DNA of 17,407 nt from Candidatus Aenigmatarchaeota archaeon (lineage in GTDB: Archaea; Aenigmatarchaeota; Aenigmatarchaeia; QMZP01; JAUXAV01): positions 1-17,407 of the forward strand of contig JAUXAV010000013.1 of the NCBI GenBank assembly GCA_030619735.1, read 5' to 3'. The position numbers and the translations under genes were made by a program. The notes under the pieces are model-generated. The model was not told the DNA's origin. It searched no databases and saw only the letters and a list, made by a program, of their open reading frames with translations. This document shows, piece by piece, positions 1 to 6,627 of the stretch. Within the stretch, counting starts at the first letter, position 1, and each line of letters starts with the position of its first letter.

Positions 1-141
1 AATGGCTTCCAATTGACAGTGATAGCCAAGCCAGGAAATGATGGCACCATCTACATAGGTAATTCAAAGGAAAATGCCGAGAACGCAGATATTATGTTTG
101 ATGGGCTATCACCTGGGCTGGCCGTAAGCCTTAAAGTTACT
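1..141. repeat. Terminal direct repeat, left copy (circular contig overlap)
   Basis: Bases 1-141 are identical to bases 17267-17407. The reading frame entering from 17093 continues in phase through the overlap and on to the stop at 208-210. This is the signature of a circular molecule opened by an assembler; 141 is also a common maximum k-mer length in short-read assemblers. A real 141-bp terminal redundancy is possible but less likely, because the repeat lies inside a coding sequence. Confidence 0.95.
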
Positions 142-210
142 AATGTCAACCTGGTTTGGGTTAATAGCTCAGATGACGGTGACGGCGTTAGTTATATTGT
201 GGAGCAGTAA
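1..210 (+). CDS. Small beta-rich structural-type protein, 3' part (starts at 17093)
   Basis: This is the C-terminal 69 residues of the 127-aa protein that starts at 17093. The TTG at 13 is not a real start: it has no ribosome binding site and lies in the middle of the domain. The stop (TAA 208-210) directly abuts the ATG of the next gene, so translation of the two is probably coupled. The sequence ends with VSYIVEQ, a plausible final strand of a beta-sandwich. It contains no Cys and no transmembrane segment. Confidence 0.88.
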   Translation, partial: NGFQLTVIAKPGNDGTIYIGNSKENAENADIMFDGLSPGLAVSLKVTNVNLVWVNSSDDGDGVSYIVEQ

Positions 211-1188
211 ATGACAGGGAGTGGAACACTCGCAGACCCTTATATAATCTGGGATGTCAATGACCTTCAGGCAATGGAGAATGACCTGACGGCTTACTAT
301 GAGCTGGGTCAGGACATTGATGCGTCGGCTACTGTTGGTTGGAATGCTGGGTTAGGTTTTTTAACTTTAGGTGGGTGGGCAGGAATTCCTTTTACAGGGC
401 AGTTGGATGGCAAGTGGCATAAGGTAACTGGTTTATACTTCAATGTCCTCGGTTTCCCCAGATACGCTGGTTTATTCTATGAAATTTCTGCTGGGAGCAC
501 AGTTCAAAATCTTAGTTTAGAAGATGTAAATATCGCTGGCTCAAGTAACTCTTGTGGTGCTTTTGGTAAGAAGAATGATGGCACGCTAGAAAAGTGTTAT
601 GCAACTGGAGAAATAGTCGCTGATACTGCTGAATGTGGTGGACTCATTCAAGAAAATTCTGGCATTATTAGAAAATGCTATTCTGAAGTAAATGTTGATA
701 ACTACGCTGGTGGTGTGCACGGTCATGGTGGTGATGCTGGAGGTTTGGTTTGTGATAACAGTGGGGATATTATTGATTGCTATGCGAGAGGTAGCGTAAG
801 AGCCTACGGCTATGCTGGTGGATTGGTTAATATGTCTTCTGGCACTATTAGTAAGTGTTATTCAACTGGTGCCGTGTTTGGTGACGATGGGGCAGGTGGT
901 TTAGTTGAATCGGGTAATACCACTACCAACAGCTTCTGGGATACCGAAACATCAGGACAAGCTGCAAGTGATGGTGGCACTGGCAAAACCACAGCCGAAA
1001 TGAAAACGGCGCCCACTTTTATCAGCGCCGGCTGGAGCTTTGGAACAATTTGGGGGATGACTAGTGCTTGTAATGATGGCTATGCTTGTTTATTGGATGT
1101 AACTCCCAGTTGTGCTTATACCCTGTGGAAGGGCAACATAGTAATTGACCAGCTAATCTACCAGCACGCCGAGAGGATGAGAAGGTAA
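211..1188 (+). CDS. GLUG-repeat protein, probable adhesin or receptor-binding component
   Basis: A 325-aa protein. The ATG immediately follows the previous stop and is preceded by GGAG at good spacing. Residues 1-110 resemble the usual lead-in of these proteins (GSGTLADPYII near the start, then an LGQDID motif). About residues 110-235 hold four GLUG-type repeats with the pattern GG-L-x(3-4)-SGxIxxCYAxG (KCYATG, KCYSEV, DCYARG, KCYSTG). A closing NSFWDTETSGQ...GGTGKTTAEMK block follows, as is typical of GLUG proteins. GLUG repeats form extended surface beta structures in bacterial and phage adhesins. There is no signal peptide, which argues for delivery on a particle or by cell lysis rather than by secretion. 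The last 40 residues (two Cys, basic end) are not recognised. Confidence 0.85.
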   Translation: MTGSGTLADPYIIWDVNDLQAMENDLTAYYELGQDIDASATVGWNAGLGFLTLGGWAGIPFTGQLDGKWHKVTGLYFNVLGFPRYAGLFYEISAGSTVQNLSLEDVNIAGSSNSCGAFGKKNDGTLEKCYATGEIVADTAECGGLIQENSGIIRKCYSEVNVDNYAGGVHGHGGDAGGLVCDNSGDIIDCYARGSVRAYGYAGGLVNMSSGTISKCYSTGAVFGDDGAGGLVESGNTTTNSFWDTETSGQAASDGGTGKTTAEMKTAPTFISAGWSFGTIWGMTSACNDGYACLLDVTPSCAYTLWKGNIVIDQLIYQHAERMRR

Positions 1189-1227
1189 ATTCTATGGTAA
1201 AAGGGTAAGTAATGGGGGTTCGTAAAC

Positions 1228-1314
1228 CTGAAGGTCTACAAGTTCAGGGTCAAAAACCTGTATAAGGCCGATGAGCAACTGTTGGATATTGAGACAGGAG
1301 AACCAATAGGTTAG
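1228..1314 (+). CDS. Possible 28-residue protein with a non-standard start
   Basis: An open frame from 1213 to the TAG at 1312-1314 reads like real protein (KVYKFRVKNLYKADEQ, then LLDIETGEPIG) and fills the gap between two genes of the operon. It has no ATG, GTG or TTG. The only candidate in frame is CTG at 1228, 9 bases after a run of five G. Alternatively the ATG at 1212 is the true start and one base must be skipped at the G5 run (1214-1218), which would give about 33 residues. It could be a real microprotein, a gene with a sequencing indel, or a relic. Confidence 0.35.
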   Translation: MKVYKFRVKNLYKADEQLLDIETGEPIG

Positions 1315-1317
1315 TAA

Positions 1318-1632
1318 ATGGATAATAAGTCTAATAATGAATCTAAGGGAGCAGGGCTATTTATATTTCTAGCTATCCTTGGTATTGGTGCTGCCGTGCT
1401 TTTAACCAGGCGAGGAGGAAATAAAAACGAATCACCTTCTTACCAGCATAGCTACGCCGAGCCTGCTGTCGGGGGGTGGGTAAGAGTCCATCCTAGCCAT
1501 CTGTCTATTACTCCATCTATCGCTCCTTCTACCACACTGTATGAAAACAAGGAGGAATGGGAGCTTGTGCGTGGCCCTGACAGGCTGATTGAGAAAATAG
1601 TGATACACAGGATGGTAACTCAAAATGGTTAA
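1318..1632 (+). CDS. Small single-pass membrane protein
   Basis: A 104-aa protein. About residues 13-31 (GLFIFLAILGIGAAVLLT) form one transmembrane helix followed by RRGG, so the positive-inside rule favours a cytoplasmic C-terminal side. The rest is polar, with a Pro/Ser/Tyr-rich linker and a charged C-terminal segment. The ribosome binding site is weak. The end overlaps the start of the next gene (ATG 1625) by 8 bases, so the two are probably coupled. In this operon the protein could anchor a surface assembly, or be a minor membrane protein of a lipid-containing particle or a holin-like protein; none of these is proven. No family is recognised. Confidence 0.75.
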   Translation: MDNKSNNESKGAGLFIFLAILGIGAAVLLTRRGGNKNESPSYQHSYAEPAVGGWVRVHPSHLSITPSIAPSTTLYENKEEWELVRGPDRLIEKIVIHRMVTQNG

Positions 1633-2047
1633 TGATAAGGTTGTTGTCTATAAACGGGGTGAGGTTGAAACTAGAATTGACCCCAAGGTGCTAGAGCTAA
1701 TCCTGCTTGATGACCTACAGGTTGGTATAAGCAAACTAAATAGGCACCTAGAAAAGGCCGAATTTGAGGGCAAGCTAATCCCAAGGACTCTTCCGGTTAC
1801 TGATAAGTTACAACAGGTAGTAGTAGTGGATGAATATCCATTTGTCCCCTGGATATGTGCCTACTTTATTAACGATGGCCCGGATACAGCCAGGTTAGCA
1901 ATAAATTATCGTAATGACCTATTTGAGTTGAAGATGAATGAGACAGTAACCATTAACCACGCCAATGCCGATGAAAGAATAAGGATAATCTACCATATAT
2001 GCGACCCAGGTGAAACCGCCTCAGTAAGAGTGAAAGGACAGTATTGA
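1625..2047 (+). CDS. Beta-rich structural-type protein of unknown family
   Basis: A 140-aa protein whose ATG overlaps the end of the membrane-protein gene. Residues 1-60 are charged and mainly helical. Residues 60-140 look like a beta-sandwich: a PFVPWICAYFIND stretch, then TARLAINYRNDLFELKM, and a closing TASVRVKGQY. This C-terminal half is similar in style to the 127-aa protein earlier in the operon, suggesting related small structural domains. The stop codon shares bases with the start of the beta-helix gene (TGATG), so these two products are likely made in a fixed ratio and may bind each other, for example as an adaptor for the spike. The function is inferred from position only. Confidence 0.75.
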   Translation: MVNDKVVVYKRGEVETRIDPKVLELILLDDLQVGISKLNRHLEKAEFEGKLIPRTLPVTDKLQQVVVVDEYPFVPWICAYFINDGPDTARLAINYRNDLFELKMNETVTINHANADERIRIIYHICDPGETASVRVKGQY

Positions 2048-3894
2048 TGTCTGTCACTGGCACTGTTCCAACAAAGGTTCCAACCAAGCTATCAGAGCTT
2101 GAGCTGGATGCTGGTGGTATGAAGATAGATAACCTTGGCATTGGCGATACTCCTGATGATGCAATGCGAAGGGATGAAAAAACTGGGGATTATGAGGTCT
2201 TTGGCCTTCTGGCTGTAGGGCTTGCTGCAAATAGACCTGCTCCTGGTATAGTAGACCGCTTCTACTTCTCTACTGATACCCTGGTGTTGGAGCGTGATAC
2301 TGGAATAGCCTGGGTTGAAGTAGTAAGAGGAGAAACAGCGACTCGTCTTGTTCAACTAGCTGAGAAGACTCACGGCTCATTAACAGGCATCGCTGCCTCT
2401 GACCACCATGTTAAGACTACCCTCTTTACCGTTTTAACCGATAGATGGACACTGGCACAGGCTCATCGTGGTGCTCTTGATAAGATTATGGTGTTCAAAG
2501 GGCCTGCGGCTGACCCGGTGGAAGAGGATAAGCCTGCTCCTGGTGGCGATGTTTTCCTTACTATTGCTGCCGCTAATACTCCAGCCACTCTTAAAGACAG
2601 GGCTGATTATATCTGTGATGGCACTGCCACCACTGGTGGCGACCAGGTTGAGATAAACGATGCTCTTGCTGCCGCCGATGTTGTTATCTTAGGCCCTGGA
2701 ACTTACTGGATAGATGCCTCTATAGTAATGGCAACAGGTAAGAGCCTAATTGGTGGAGGCTCTGGCTGTGTTATAAAGTTGAAGAACGCCATAGATGCCA
2801 ATGTTAATATGGTAGAGAACTCCGACACCACCGGTGGCAATGACCACATAACTATTAAGAATTTAATGTTAGATGGAAATAAGGCCAATCAGGCTGCTGG
2901 ATGGCAGTATGCTATTTATTTTAAGAAGGTTGGCTCTGGAACGGGGGCATCTGCTCTATTAGGTTGTAAGATAGAAGGCTGCTCTGTTGAGAACCTTCGC
3001 ACTAATGGTATTGAGCTTGACACTGTTTATAATAGCAGTTTTGCCAACAATACTATCCGAGGAATAAGTGGTCATGGTATTCATTTAATTAAATGTAGGT
3101 ATAATACCATTATTGGTAATACCGTTCAGGGATGCATTGGTGATGGTATCTATCTATATCAATCGTGGTTTAATACTGTTACAGGTAATGTTTGTGAGGG
3201 AAATAGCTATGGCATTACCGTGTATATGTCTCACGGTAATACTGTTTCTGGCAATAACTGCTGTAATAACTCCGCAAATGGCATCTATTTATATACCGCT
3301 CAGGATAATACTGTTTCAGGCAATAATTGTCGGGGAAACACCTCTAATGGTATCTATTTGACTTTATCCACCAGGAATACCGTTTCTGGTAATAAATGTG
3401 CTGAAAATGGTCGTGGCATTACCCTGGACAATAATAGCCACTATAATACCATTTCAGGCAATAATTGCCATCGTAATAGCTATCAGGGAATTACCTTAAC
3501 TGCTTCCAACTTTAATAATATTGCTGCGAATACCGTTTACGCAAATAGTCGTGAGGGTATTTACCTATTCTCATGCTATAACAATAATATTGTAGGTAAT
3601 AGCTGTTTGGAGAACTCAAATTATAATCACAATACCTATGACAATATTTCCCTCGCTTACTACTGTGATTATAACCTTATCGTAGGCAATATTTGCAGGC
3701 AAGGGGAAACTGCCAATAGACCAAGATATGGTATTAACATTGGTAGTGATACTTGCGATAGGAACTGTTTAATAGGTAACGACCTCTATGATAGTGGAGC
3801 TACAGGCGACTTAAATGATGTTCCTACCACCAACCCTACTCTCAAACATGACAATAGGAATCTGGCAGGAACTGGATGGCTGGCGGAGGTATGA
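2047..3894 (+). CDS. Right-handed parallel beta-helix protein, probable tailspike or receptor-binding protein
   Basis: A 615-aa protein. The ATG at 2047 is preferred over the TTG one codon upstream because it makes the TGATG stop/start junction. Residues ~1-190 form an N-terminal attachment-like region containing RPAPGIVDRFYFSTDT, a motif seen in phage fibre N-termini, and HGSLTGIAASDHH. From ~200 a pectate-lyase/NosD-type beta-helix begins (VVILGPGTYWI, then GKSLIGGGSG). From ~300 to ~570 there are about ten coils of 22-24 residues with the pattern NTVSGNNC...GIYL, giving long asparagine and cysteine ladders. Phage tailspikes of this type bind, and sometimes cut, surface polysaccharide. No catalytic residues can be assigned by eye. 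It is the largest gene of the rightward operon. Confidence 0.88.
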   Translation: MSVTGTVPTKVPTKLSELELDAGGMKIDNLGIGDTPDDAMRRDEKTGDYEVFGLLAVGLAANRPAPGIVDRFYFSTDTLVLERDTGIAWVEVVRGETATRLVQLAEKTHGSLTGIAASDHHVKTTLFTVLTDRWTLAQAHRGALDKIMVFKGPAADPVEEDKPAPGGDVFLTIAAANTPATLKDRADYICDGTATTGGDQVEINDALAAADVVILGPGTYWIDASIVMATGKSLIGGGSGCVIKLKNAIDANVNMVENSDTTGGNDHITIKNLMLDGNKANQAAGWQYAIYFKKVGSGTGASALLGCKIEGCSVENLRTNGIELDTVYNSSFANNTIRGISGHGIHLIKCRYNTIIGNTVQGCIGDGIYLYQSWFNTVTGNVCEGNSYGITVYMSHGNTVSGNNCCNNSANGIYLYTAQDNTVSGNNCRGNTSNGIYLTLSTRNTVSGNKCAENGRGITLDNNSHYNTISGNNCHRNSYQGITLTASNFNNIAANTVYANSREGIYLFSCYNNNIVGNSCLENSNYNHNTYDNISLAYYCDYNLIVGNICRQGETANRPRYGINIGSDTCDRNCLIGNDLYDSGATGDLNDVPTTNPTLKHDNRNLAGTGWLAEV

Positions 3895-4076
3895 CAATAG
3901 TCTTTTGCCCTAAATGCCACTTAGAGGTATGCGGAGTGGTGAAGGCAAATGGGCAAACAAGGATAATGCAGGGAGGGAAAACCCTGATAACAACAACCGA
4001 TTCCAAGATGGAGGGGTTAAGGGTCTCTTGTCCTGTTGGACATAGTGTGTTAATAGATAAGTATTTAGGAGGTTGA
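3891..4076 (+). CDS. Small zinc-ribbon-like protein
   Basis: A 61-aa protein if it starts at ATG 3891, whose ATGA overlaps the stop of the beta-helix gene. An in-frame ATG at 3876 would add 5 residues (MAGGG). A GGAGGT sits directly against 3891, too close for ideal use, so the start is uncertain. Cys6-x2-Cys9, Cys14 and a distal CPVGH (Cys47, His51) make a plausible zinc-binding pair of knuckles. The middle is basic and Thr-rich. The partner is unknown; translational coupling to the spike gene suggests a helper or assembly role. Confidence 0.7.
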   Translation: MTIVFCPKCHLEVCGVVKANGQTRIMQGGKTLITTTDSKMEGLRVSCPVGHSVLIDKYLGG

Positions 4077-4077
4077 A

Positions 4078-4254
4078 ATGGCAAAGCAAACAGCCGAGAT
4101 AGTTCCGGGTGAGGTTTCTCAAGAGCAGTGGGATGAGAGGTTTGGTAAGACTAAAAAGAAGCTGAGTGAAATGGGTGGTGGCCAAACAACAGATGACCTA
4201 CCTGAAGGAAAGGTTAACAAGTATTCTAAGAAAAAAGAGGAAGATATAAGGTGA
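4078..4254 (+). CDS. Small charged protein of unknown function
   Basis: A 58-aa protein. The ATG follows a strong TTAGGAGGTTGAA ribosome binding site. The protein is hydrophilic, with alternating acidic and lysine-rich patches and a KYSKKKEEDIR end. A TTDDLPEGKVNKY segment resembles the TTDDLPEG-S-x-NLYF motif frequent in phage tail-fibre proteins, which may be an interaction peptide. There are no Cys residues or membrane segments. Its final GTGA overlaps the GTG start of the next gene by 4 bases. Probably an accessory of the spike or fibre region. Confidence 0.72.
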   Translation: MAKQTAEIVPGEVSQEQWDERFGKTKKKLSEMGGGQTTDDLPEGKVNKYSKKKEEDIR

Positions 4255-4673
4255 TTTCCCTACACATGATTGGTGACAGAGTAGTTTTCTACCCATATAA
4301 GATTGATTGCAAGGTGCCAGAGCTACCAGGAGAACTGCCTGAGGGAGTAATGATTGAGAGCACCGATTGGGAGAAGTTTAATGCCAGACTTGGGAGATAC
4401 AGGGTTGAGCCTGACGGACTTTATGCTGATAGCACCGAGGAGCTTGCTGATATAGAGGCAGGGCTAAAGGAATTGGGTATCATCTACACCGTGACCGACA
4501 TCAGACCAACACCCAAGCAGATAGCAAAAGCGAAAAAGGTGGAGGGTAAGACTGGCTCACCTAAAGAAGTTCTTGATTATATCCTAAGCGGTATAGTGCC
4601 AGAGAGATTAGCCCAACAAGGAGAGATAGCTGACCTCAAAACAAGGGTAGAAAAGCTGGAGGCGAGAATATAG
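4251..4673 (+). CDS. Last gene of the rightward operon; C-terminal coiled coil
   Basis: A 140-aa protein that starts with GTG in a 4-base overlap with the previous gene. Residues 1-85 look globular (beta/alpha, with the motif WEKFNARLGRYRVEPDGLYA and a short hydrophobic helix). Residues ~90-110 are basic. The last ~25 residues (EIADLKTRVEKLEARI) form a short heptad coiled coil, typical of small phage proteins at the end of tail-fibre operons. It could be a fibre-associated or chaperone-like protein; no family is recognised. It converges with the leftward microprotein operon, with about 15 bases between the two stop codons. Confidence 0.75.
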   Translation: MISLHMIGDRVVFYPYKIDCKVPELPGELPEGVMIESTDWEKFNARLGRYRVEPDGLYADSTEELADIEAGLKELGIIYTVTDIRPTPKQIAKAKKVEGKTGSPKEVLDYILSGIVPERLAQQGEIADLKTRVEKLEARI

Positions 4674-4688
4674 GCGGGATGCCACCGC

Positions 4689-4847
4689 TCACCCCCTTCT
4701 ACTCTTTAGCTCAGGTATCCACCTACCCCACTTGCTACTGAAGTAACATCGCTTACCCTTTCGCCAGTGGCAGGATGGATAGCACCACTCCTGCCCGGTG
4801 GGGCACTTGGCTACTCTCACGCCCTTACCACCCCACCTACGAGTCAT
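4689..4847 (-). CDS. Cys-rich basic microprotein
   Basis: A 52-aa protein. The ATG at 4847 follows a GAAGGGG ribosome binding site three bases after the preceding stop. It is strongly basic and Trp-rich, with a compact Cys/His cluster at residues 15-34 (C-x6-C-x3-CH-x6-C) that could bind zinc. It ends as the third gene of a leftward operon controlled from the XRE region. Possible roles are DNA binding or an inhibitory host-takeover peptide; neither is shown. The regular spacing of three linked genes, each with its own ribosome binding site, makes it likely to be coding. Confidence 0.6.
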   Translation of the reverse strand: MTRRWGGKGVRVAKCPTGQEWCYPSCHWRKGKRCYFSSKWGRWIPELKSRRG

Positions 4848-4850
4848 AGC

Positions 4851-4937
4851 TCACCCCTTCTTTTTAGGCTTGCTTACATACCTGGAAACAAGACCTATAC
4901 GAATTGACTTACCACCATACTTTTCTACTAGTGCCAT
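4851..4937 (-). CDS. 28-residue basic microprotein
   Basis: ATG at 4937 follows AAAGGGGGTGAAGCT, a clear ribosome binding site that overlaps the previous stop. The stop (TGA) lies three bases before the next start. The peptide has a short hydrophobic/basic segment (IRIGLVSRYVSKPKKKG). It is too short to assign to a family; it may be a real regulator or leader peptide, or only a coupling element. Confidence 0.45.
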   Translation of the reverse strand: MALVEKYGGKSIRIGLVSRYVSKPKKKG

Positions 4938-4941
4938 AGCT

Positions 4942-5061
4942 TCACCCCCTTTCAGTTTTATCCCGCTTCCGCTGCTCTAGCCAGGCATCAACAAAGCCCA
5001 CTATGAGACTAAGCACCACTATCATGAAGATAGCCCCGATAACCCCCCAGGTCATAGCCAT
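4942..5061 (-). CDS. Small single-pass membrane protein, first gene of the repressed operon
   Basis: A 39-aa protein if it starts at ATG 5061, or 37 aa from ATG 5055. AGAGGA abuts 5061 and lies 6 bases from 5055, favouring the shorter form. About residues 5-27 (WGVIGAIFMIVVLSLIVGFV) form one transmembrane helix, followed by a charged tail LEQRKRDKTERG. It is the first gene after a perfect sigma-70 promoter and an operator-like dyad, so it should be tightly repressed and strongly induced. A holin- or toxin-like membrane peptide, or a superinfection factor, would fit; no homology is claimed. Confidence 0.65.
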   Translation of the reverse strand: MAMTWGVIGAIFMIVVLSLIVGFVDAWLEQRKRDKTERG

Positions 5062-5106
5062 TCCTCTCTGCCCTCTTTCTACCTCTTTGGTTGGTATATT
5101 ACATCT

Positions 5107-5133
5107 AGTCTGTAAACGAATCGTCTATGGACT
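5107..5133. promoter_or_regulatory. Operator-like imperfect palindrome, probable XRE-repressor site
   Basis: AGTCTGTAAACG (5107-5118), centre AAT, CGTCTATGGACT (5122-5133): 9 of 12 positions are dyad-symmetric. It covers the predicted start site of the leftward promoter and lies in the gap upstream of the XRE gene. A bound repressor would block that promoter. Assignment to XRE is inferred from position. Confidence 0.5.
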
Positions 5134-5136
5134 TAT

Positions 5137-5164
5137 ATTATACATTAACCTAATATTGTGTCAA
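5137..5164 (-). promoter_or_regulatory. Consensus sigma-70 promoter of the microprotein operon
   Basis: On the minus strand, TTGACA (5164-5159), a 16-base spacer and TATAAT (5142-5137) match the sigma-70 consensus at every position. The predicted start is near 5130, so it transcribes toward 5061 and the three small genes. Confidence 0.88.
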
Positions 5165-5188
5165 GAGCTTGATTTAGATAGAAAAATA

Positions 5189-5407
5189 ATGGGAACTCGG
5201 AAGCGATTTGGGCAAAGAGTTAGGGAACTACGATTGGCCAGGGGCTGGTCTCAAGAAGAACTAGCATTTAGGGCAGGTATTCATTGGACATACCTCAGTG
5301 GCATTGAGAGAGGGATACGCAATCCAACATTAGAGAATGTCACCAAAATAGCCGACGCCTTAGGCGTCAGCTTGTCGGAATTATTCTCTTTTGGTGAGCG
5401 GAGCTAG
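5189..5407 (+). CDS. XRE-family HTH repressor
   Basis: A 72-aa protein. The ATG at 5189 is the first credible start; the open frame further upstream runs through the promoter region and has no protein-like character. The whole protein is one HTH_3/XRE domain: RFGQRVRELRLARGWSQEEL, then an AGIHWTYLSGIERGIRNPT recognition region, then LENVTKIADALGVSLSELF. There is no ligand or peptidase domain, so this is a minimal Cro/C-protein-like repressor. It is divergent from the perfect promoter of the microprotein operon and converges on the integrase gene (8 bases between stops). Most likely it is the immunity or copy-control switch. No strong ribosome binding site is visible, which suggests low expression. 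Confidence 0.88.
   Translation: MGTRKRFGQRVRELRLARGWSQEELAFRAGIHWTYLSGIERGIRNPTLENVTKIADALGVSLSELFSFGERS
5354..5368. terminator. Hairpin possibly ending integrase transcription
   Basis: GACGCC-TTA-GGCGTC lies inside the XRE gene, about 50 bases beyond the integrase stop in the leftward direction, and is followed there by GGCTATTTTGG. The U tract is poor, so this is a weak terminator candidate at best; it may simply be codon choice for ADALGV. Confidence 0.2.
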
Positions 5408-5415
5408 ATGGTAGT

Positions 5416-6627
5416 TTATCTTTTAGCTAACTCATCTATGAGTTGTGCTGCTTGCTCAGGCCGATGCCCATTGCCACCAAGAGCATGGCTTAGCTGCTGT
5501 GCCATTTGCCCCAGAGCAATTAGCCTATCTAATAGCTCAGTTAGTAGCTCGGCAGGGTCATGTGATACTATATCACTACTAGATTGGGCAAAATACTGAG
5601 TTTTGCCCAATTCAGTCTGCTTAGACAGCACCCTCAACGGATTATACTTCTCCTCTTTTGCCCTTAGCTCATCAAGATTTAGTGCCGAATATCTGTCTGT
5701 CATTGAGGTATCAGTATGGCGTAGCAGCCGACGACTAGAGAAGGAATCAAGGCCAGCGATATTTGTTATTACCCCTCTTGAGTGGCGTAGGGTATGCGGA
5801 GATGACCTAACCCCCCTAATACCAGCCCTTTGGAATAACTGCTTAATAATAATTTGTATCATACTGGCAGCAAGCGGTTGACCATTGCGCCCGCTAAAGA
5901 CATACGCTTGTGGTTGCTTGCCCTCAGTAAGTTTAAGTAACGCCTCCCTTATTTCAGATATTAGTGGCATTGGCTCGTCTCTTTCTTTACCGTGAATTTG
6001 GATAATGTCCTCACCAATGTCAGCTACTCGTAGTCGGCGGGCCTCAGACAGGCGTAACCCTAAACCGAGGAAGCAATAAACCAGACCTCGCTCCCTATCG
6101 TTTTGGATAGCGTCAATTAGTGCCCGGGCTTGCGTAGTATTCAGATGTTCTGGTGGTTTAGCTTTGCCCCCTGGCTTCTCCACTTTAGTCATCGGGTTGG
6201 GTAGGCCCAGCCGCTTACTACTAAATTGATACAGTAAAACAAGGACTCTGTAAACATTCTTGGCGGTAGTGTTTTCATTCCCATAACGGGCTAGATACTC
6301 CTCTATTGGCTCAGGGTCAGTAGGCAAGGTAGGATAATGGCGAGCAAATGTCCGCAGAGTCTCCCCATAGCTTCTAACAGAAGTTTCCTTAACTCGGATA
6401 CGCTTAGAGGCTAGGAATTTATCAATAACCTCGGCCGTGCTTACTGACGCTTTTGGCTGGTCAATTGGAACTTCCCCATCATCCTCAATACCTAGGTCTC
6501 TGTTTACCTGCCTCATTTCTTCGTCATACTGGTCAGCCAGCTCCCTCAGGGCCTGTCTTGTTTCTGGACTCCATTTGCAAAAGTCCTCTTTGTTGTCTAT
6601 TAGCTGGTCAAGTTCAGGTTTTTTCAT
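5416..6627 (-). CDS. int: Tyrosine recombinase (phage-type integrase)
   Basis: A 403-aa protein. ATG 6627 has a GGGGGG ribosome binding site 5-6 bases upstream and a 4-base ATGA overlap with the previous gene. Residues ~60-150 form a SAM-like core-binding domain; ~160-320 form the catalytic domain with Arg192 (GLGLRLSEA), Lys214 (HGKERDEP), the HxxR box His278/Arg281 (SPHTLRHS), His304 (LLRHTD) and nucleophile Tyr313 (MTDRYS), so all catalytic residues are present. An unusual ~90-residue tail follows Tyr313, with a helical segment near 359-382 (ELLTELLDRLIALGQMAQQL). The gene carries a perfect 11-bp palindrome with a 7-bp centre at codons 339-349. It integrates or excises the circle, presumably with the Xis-like protein encoded upstream. 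Confidence 0.94.
   Translation of the reverse strand: MKKPELDQLIDNKEDFCKWSPETRQALRELADQYDEEMRQVNRDLGIEDDGEVPIDQPKASVSTAEVIDKFLASKRIRVKETSVRSYGETLRTFARHYPTLPTDPEPIEEYLARYGNENTTAKNVYRVLVLLYQFSSKRLGLPNPMTKVEKPGGKAKPPEHLNTTQARALIDAIQNDRERGLVYCFLGLGLRLSEARRLRVADIGEDIIQIHGKERDEPMPLISEIREALLKLTEGKQPQAYVFSGRNGQPLAASMIQIIIKQLFQRAGIRGVRSSPHTLRHSRGVITNIAGLDSFSSRRLLRHTDTSMTDRYSALNLDELRAKEEKYNPLRVLSKQTELGKTQYFAQSSSDIVSHDPAELLTELLDRLIALGQMAQQLSHALGGNGHRPEQAAQLIDELAKR
5583..5611. repeat. Perfect inverted repeat with 7-bp centre inside int: candidate recombination core site
   Basis: ATTGGGCAAAA (5583-5593), TACTGAG, TTTTGCCCAAT (5601-5611). Two 11-bp arms around a 7-bp overlap is the geometry of tyrosine-recombinase core sites. 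No T-run follows on either strand, so it is not a good terminator. Whether it is attP is an inference. Confidence 0.5.

Noticed and set aside
4798..4980. Rightward 60-codon frame
   Set aside because: It is antisense to two microprotein genes that have ribosome binding sites and operon spacing; its own translation is Pro/Leu-rich and lacks an initiation signal.
5003..5188. 62-codon N-terminal extension of the XRE repressor
   Set aside because: The added sequence is a hydrophobic, Ile/Leu/Pro-rich translation of the promoter region and of the opposite-strand membrane peptide gene; the HTH domain begins right after ATG 5189.
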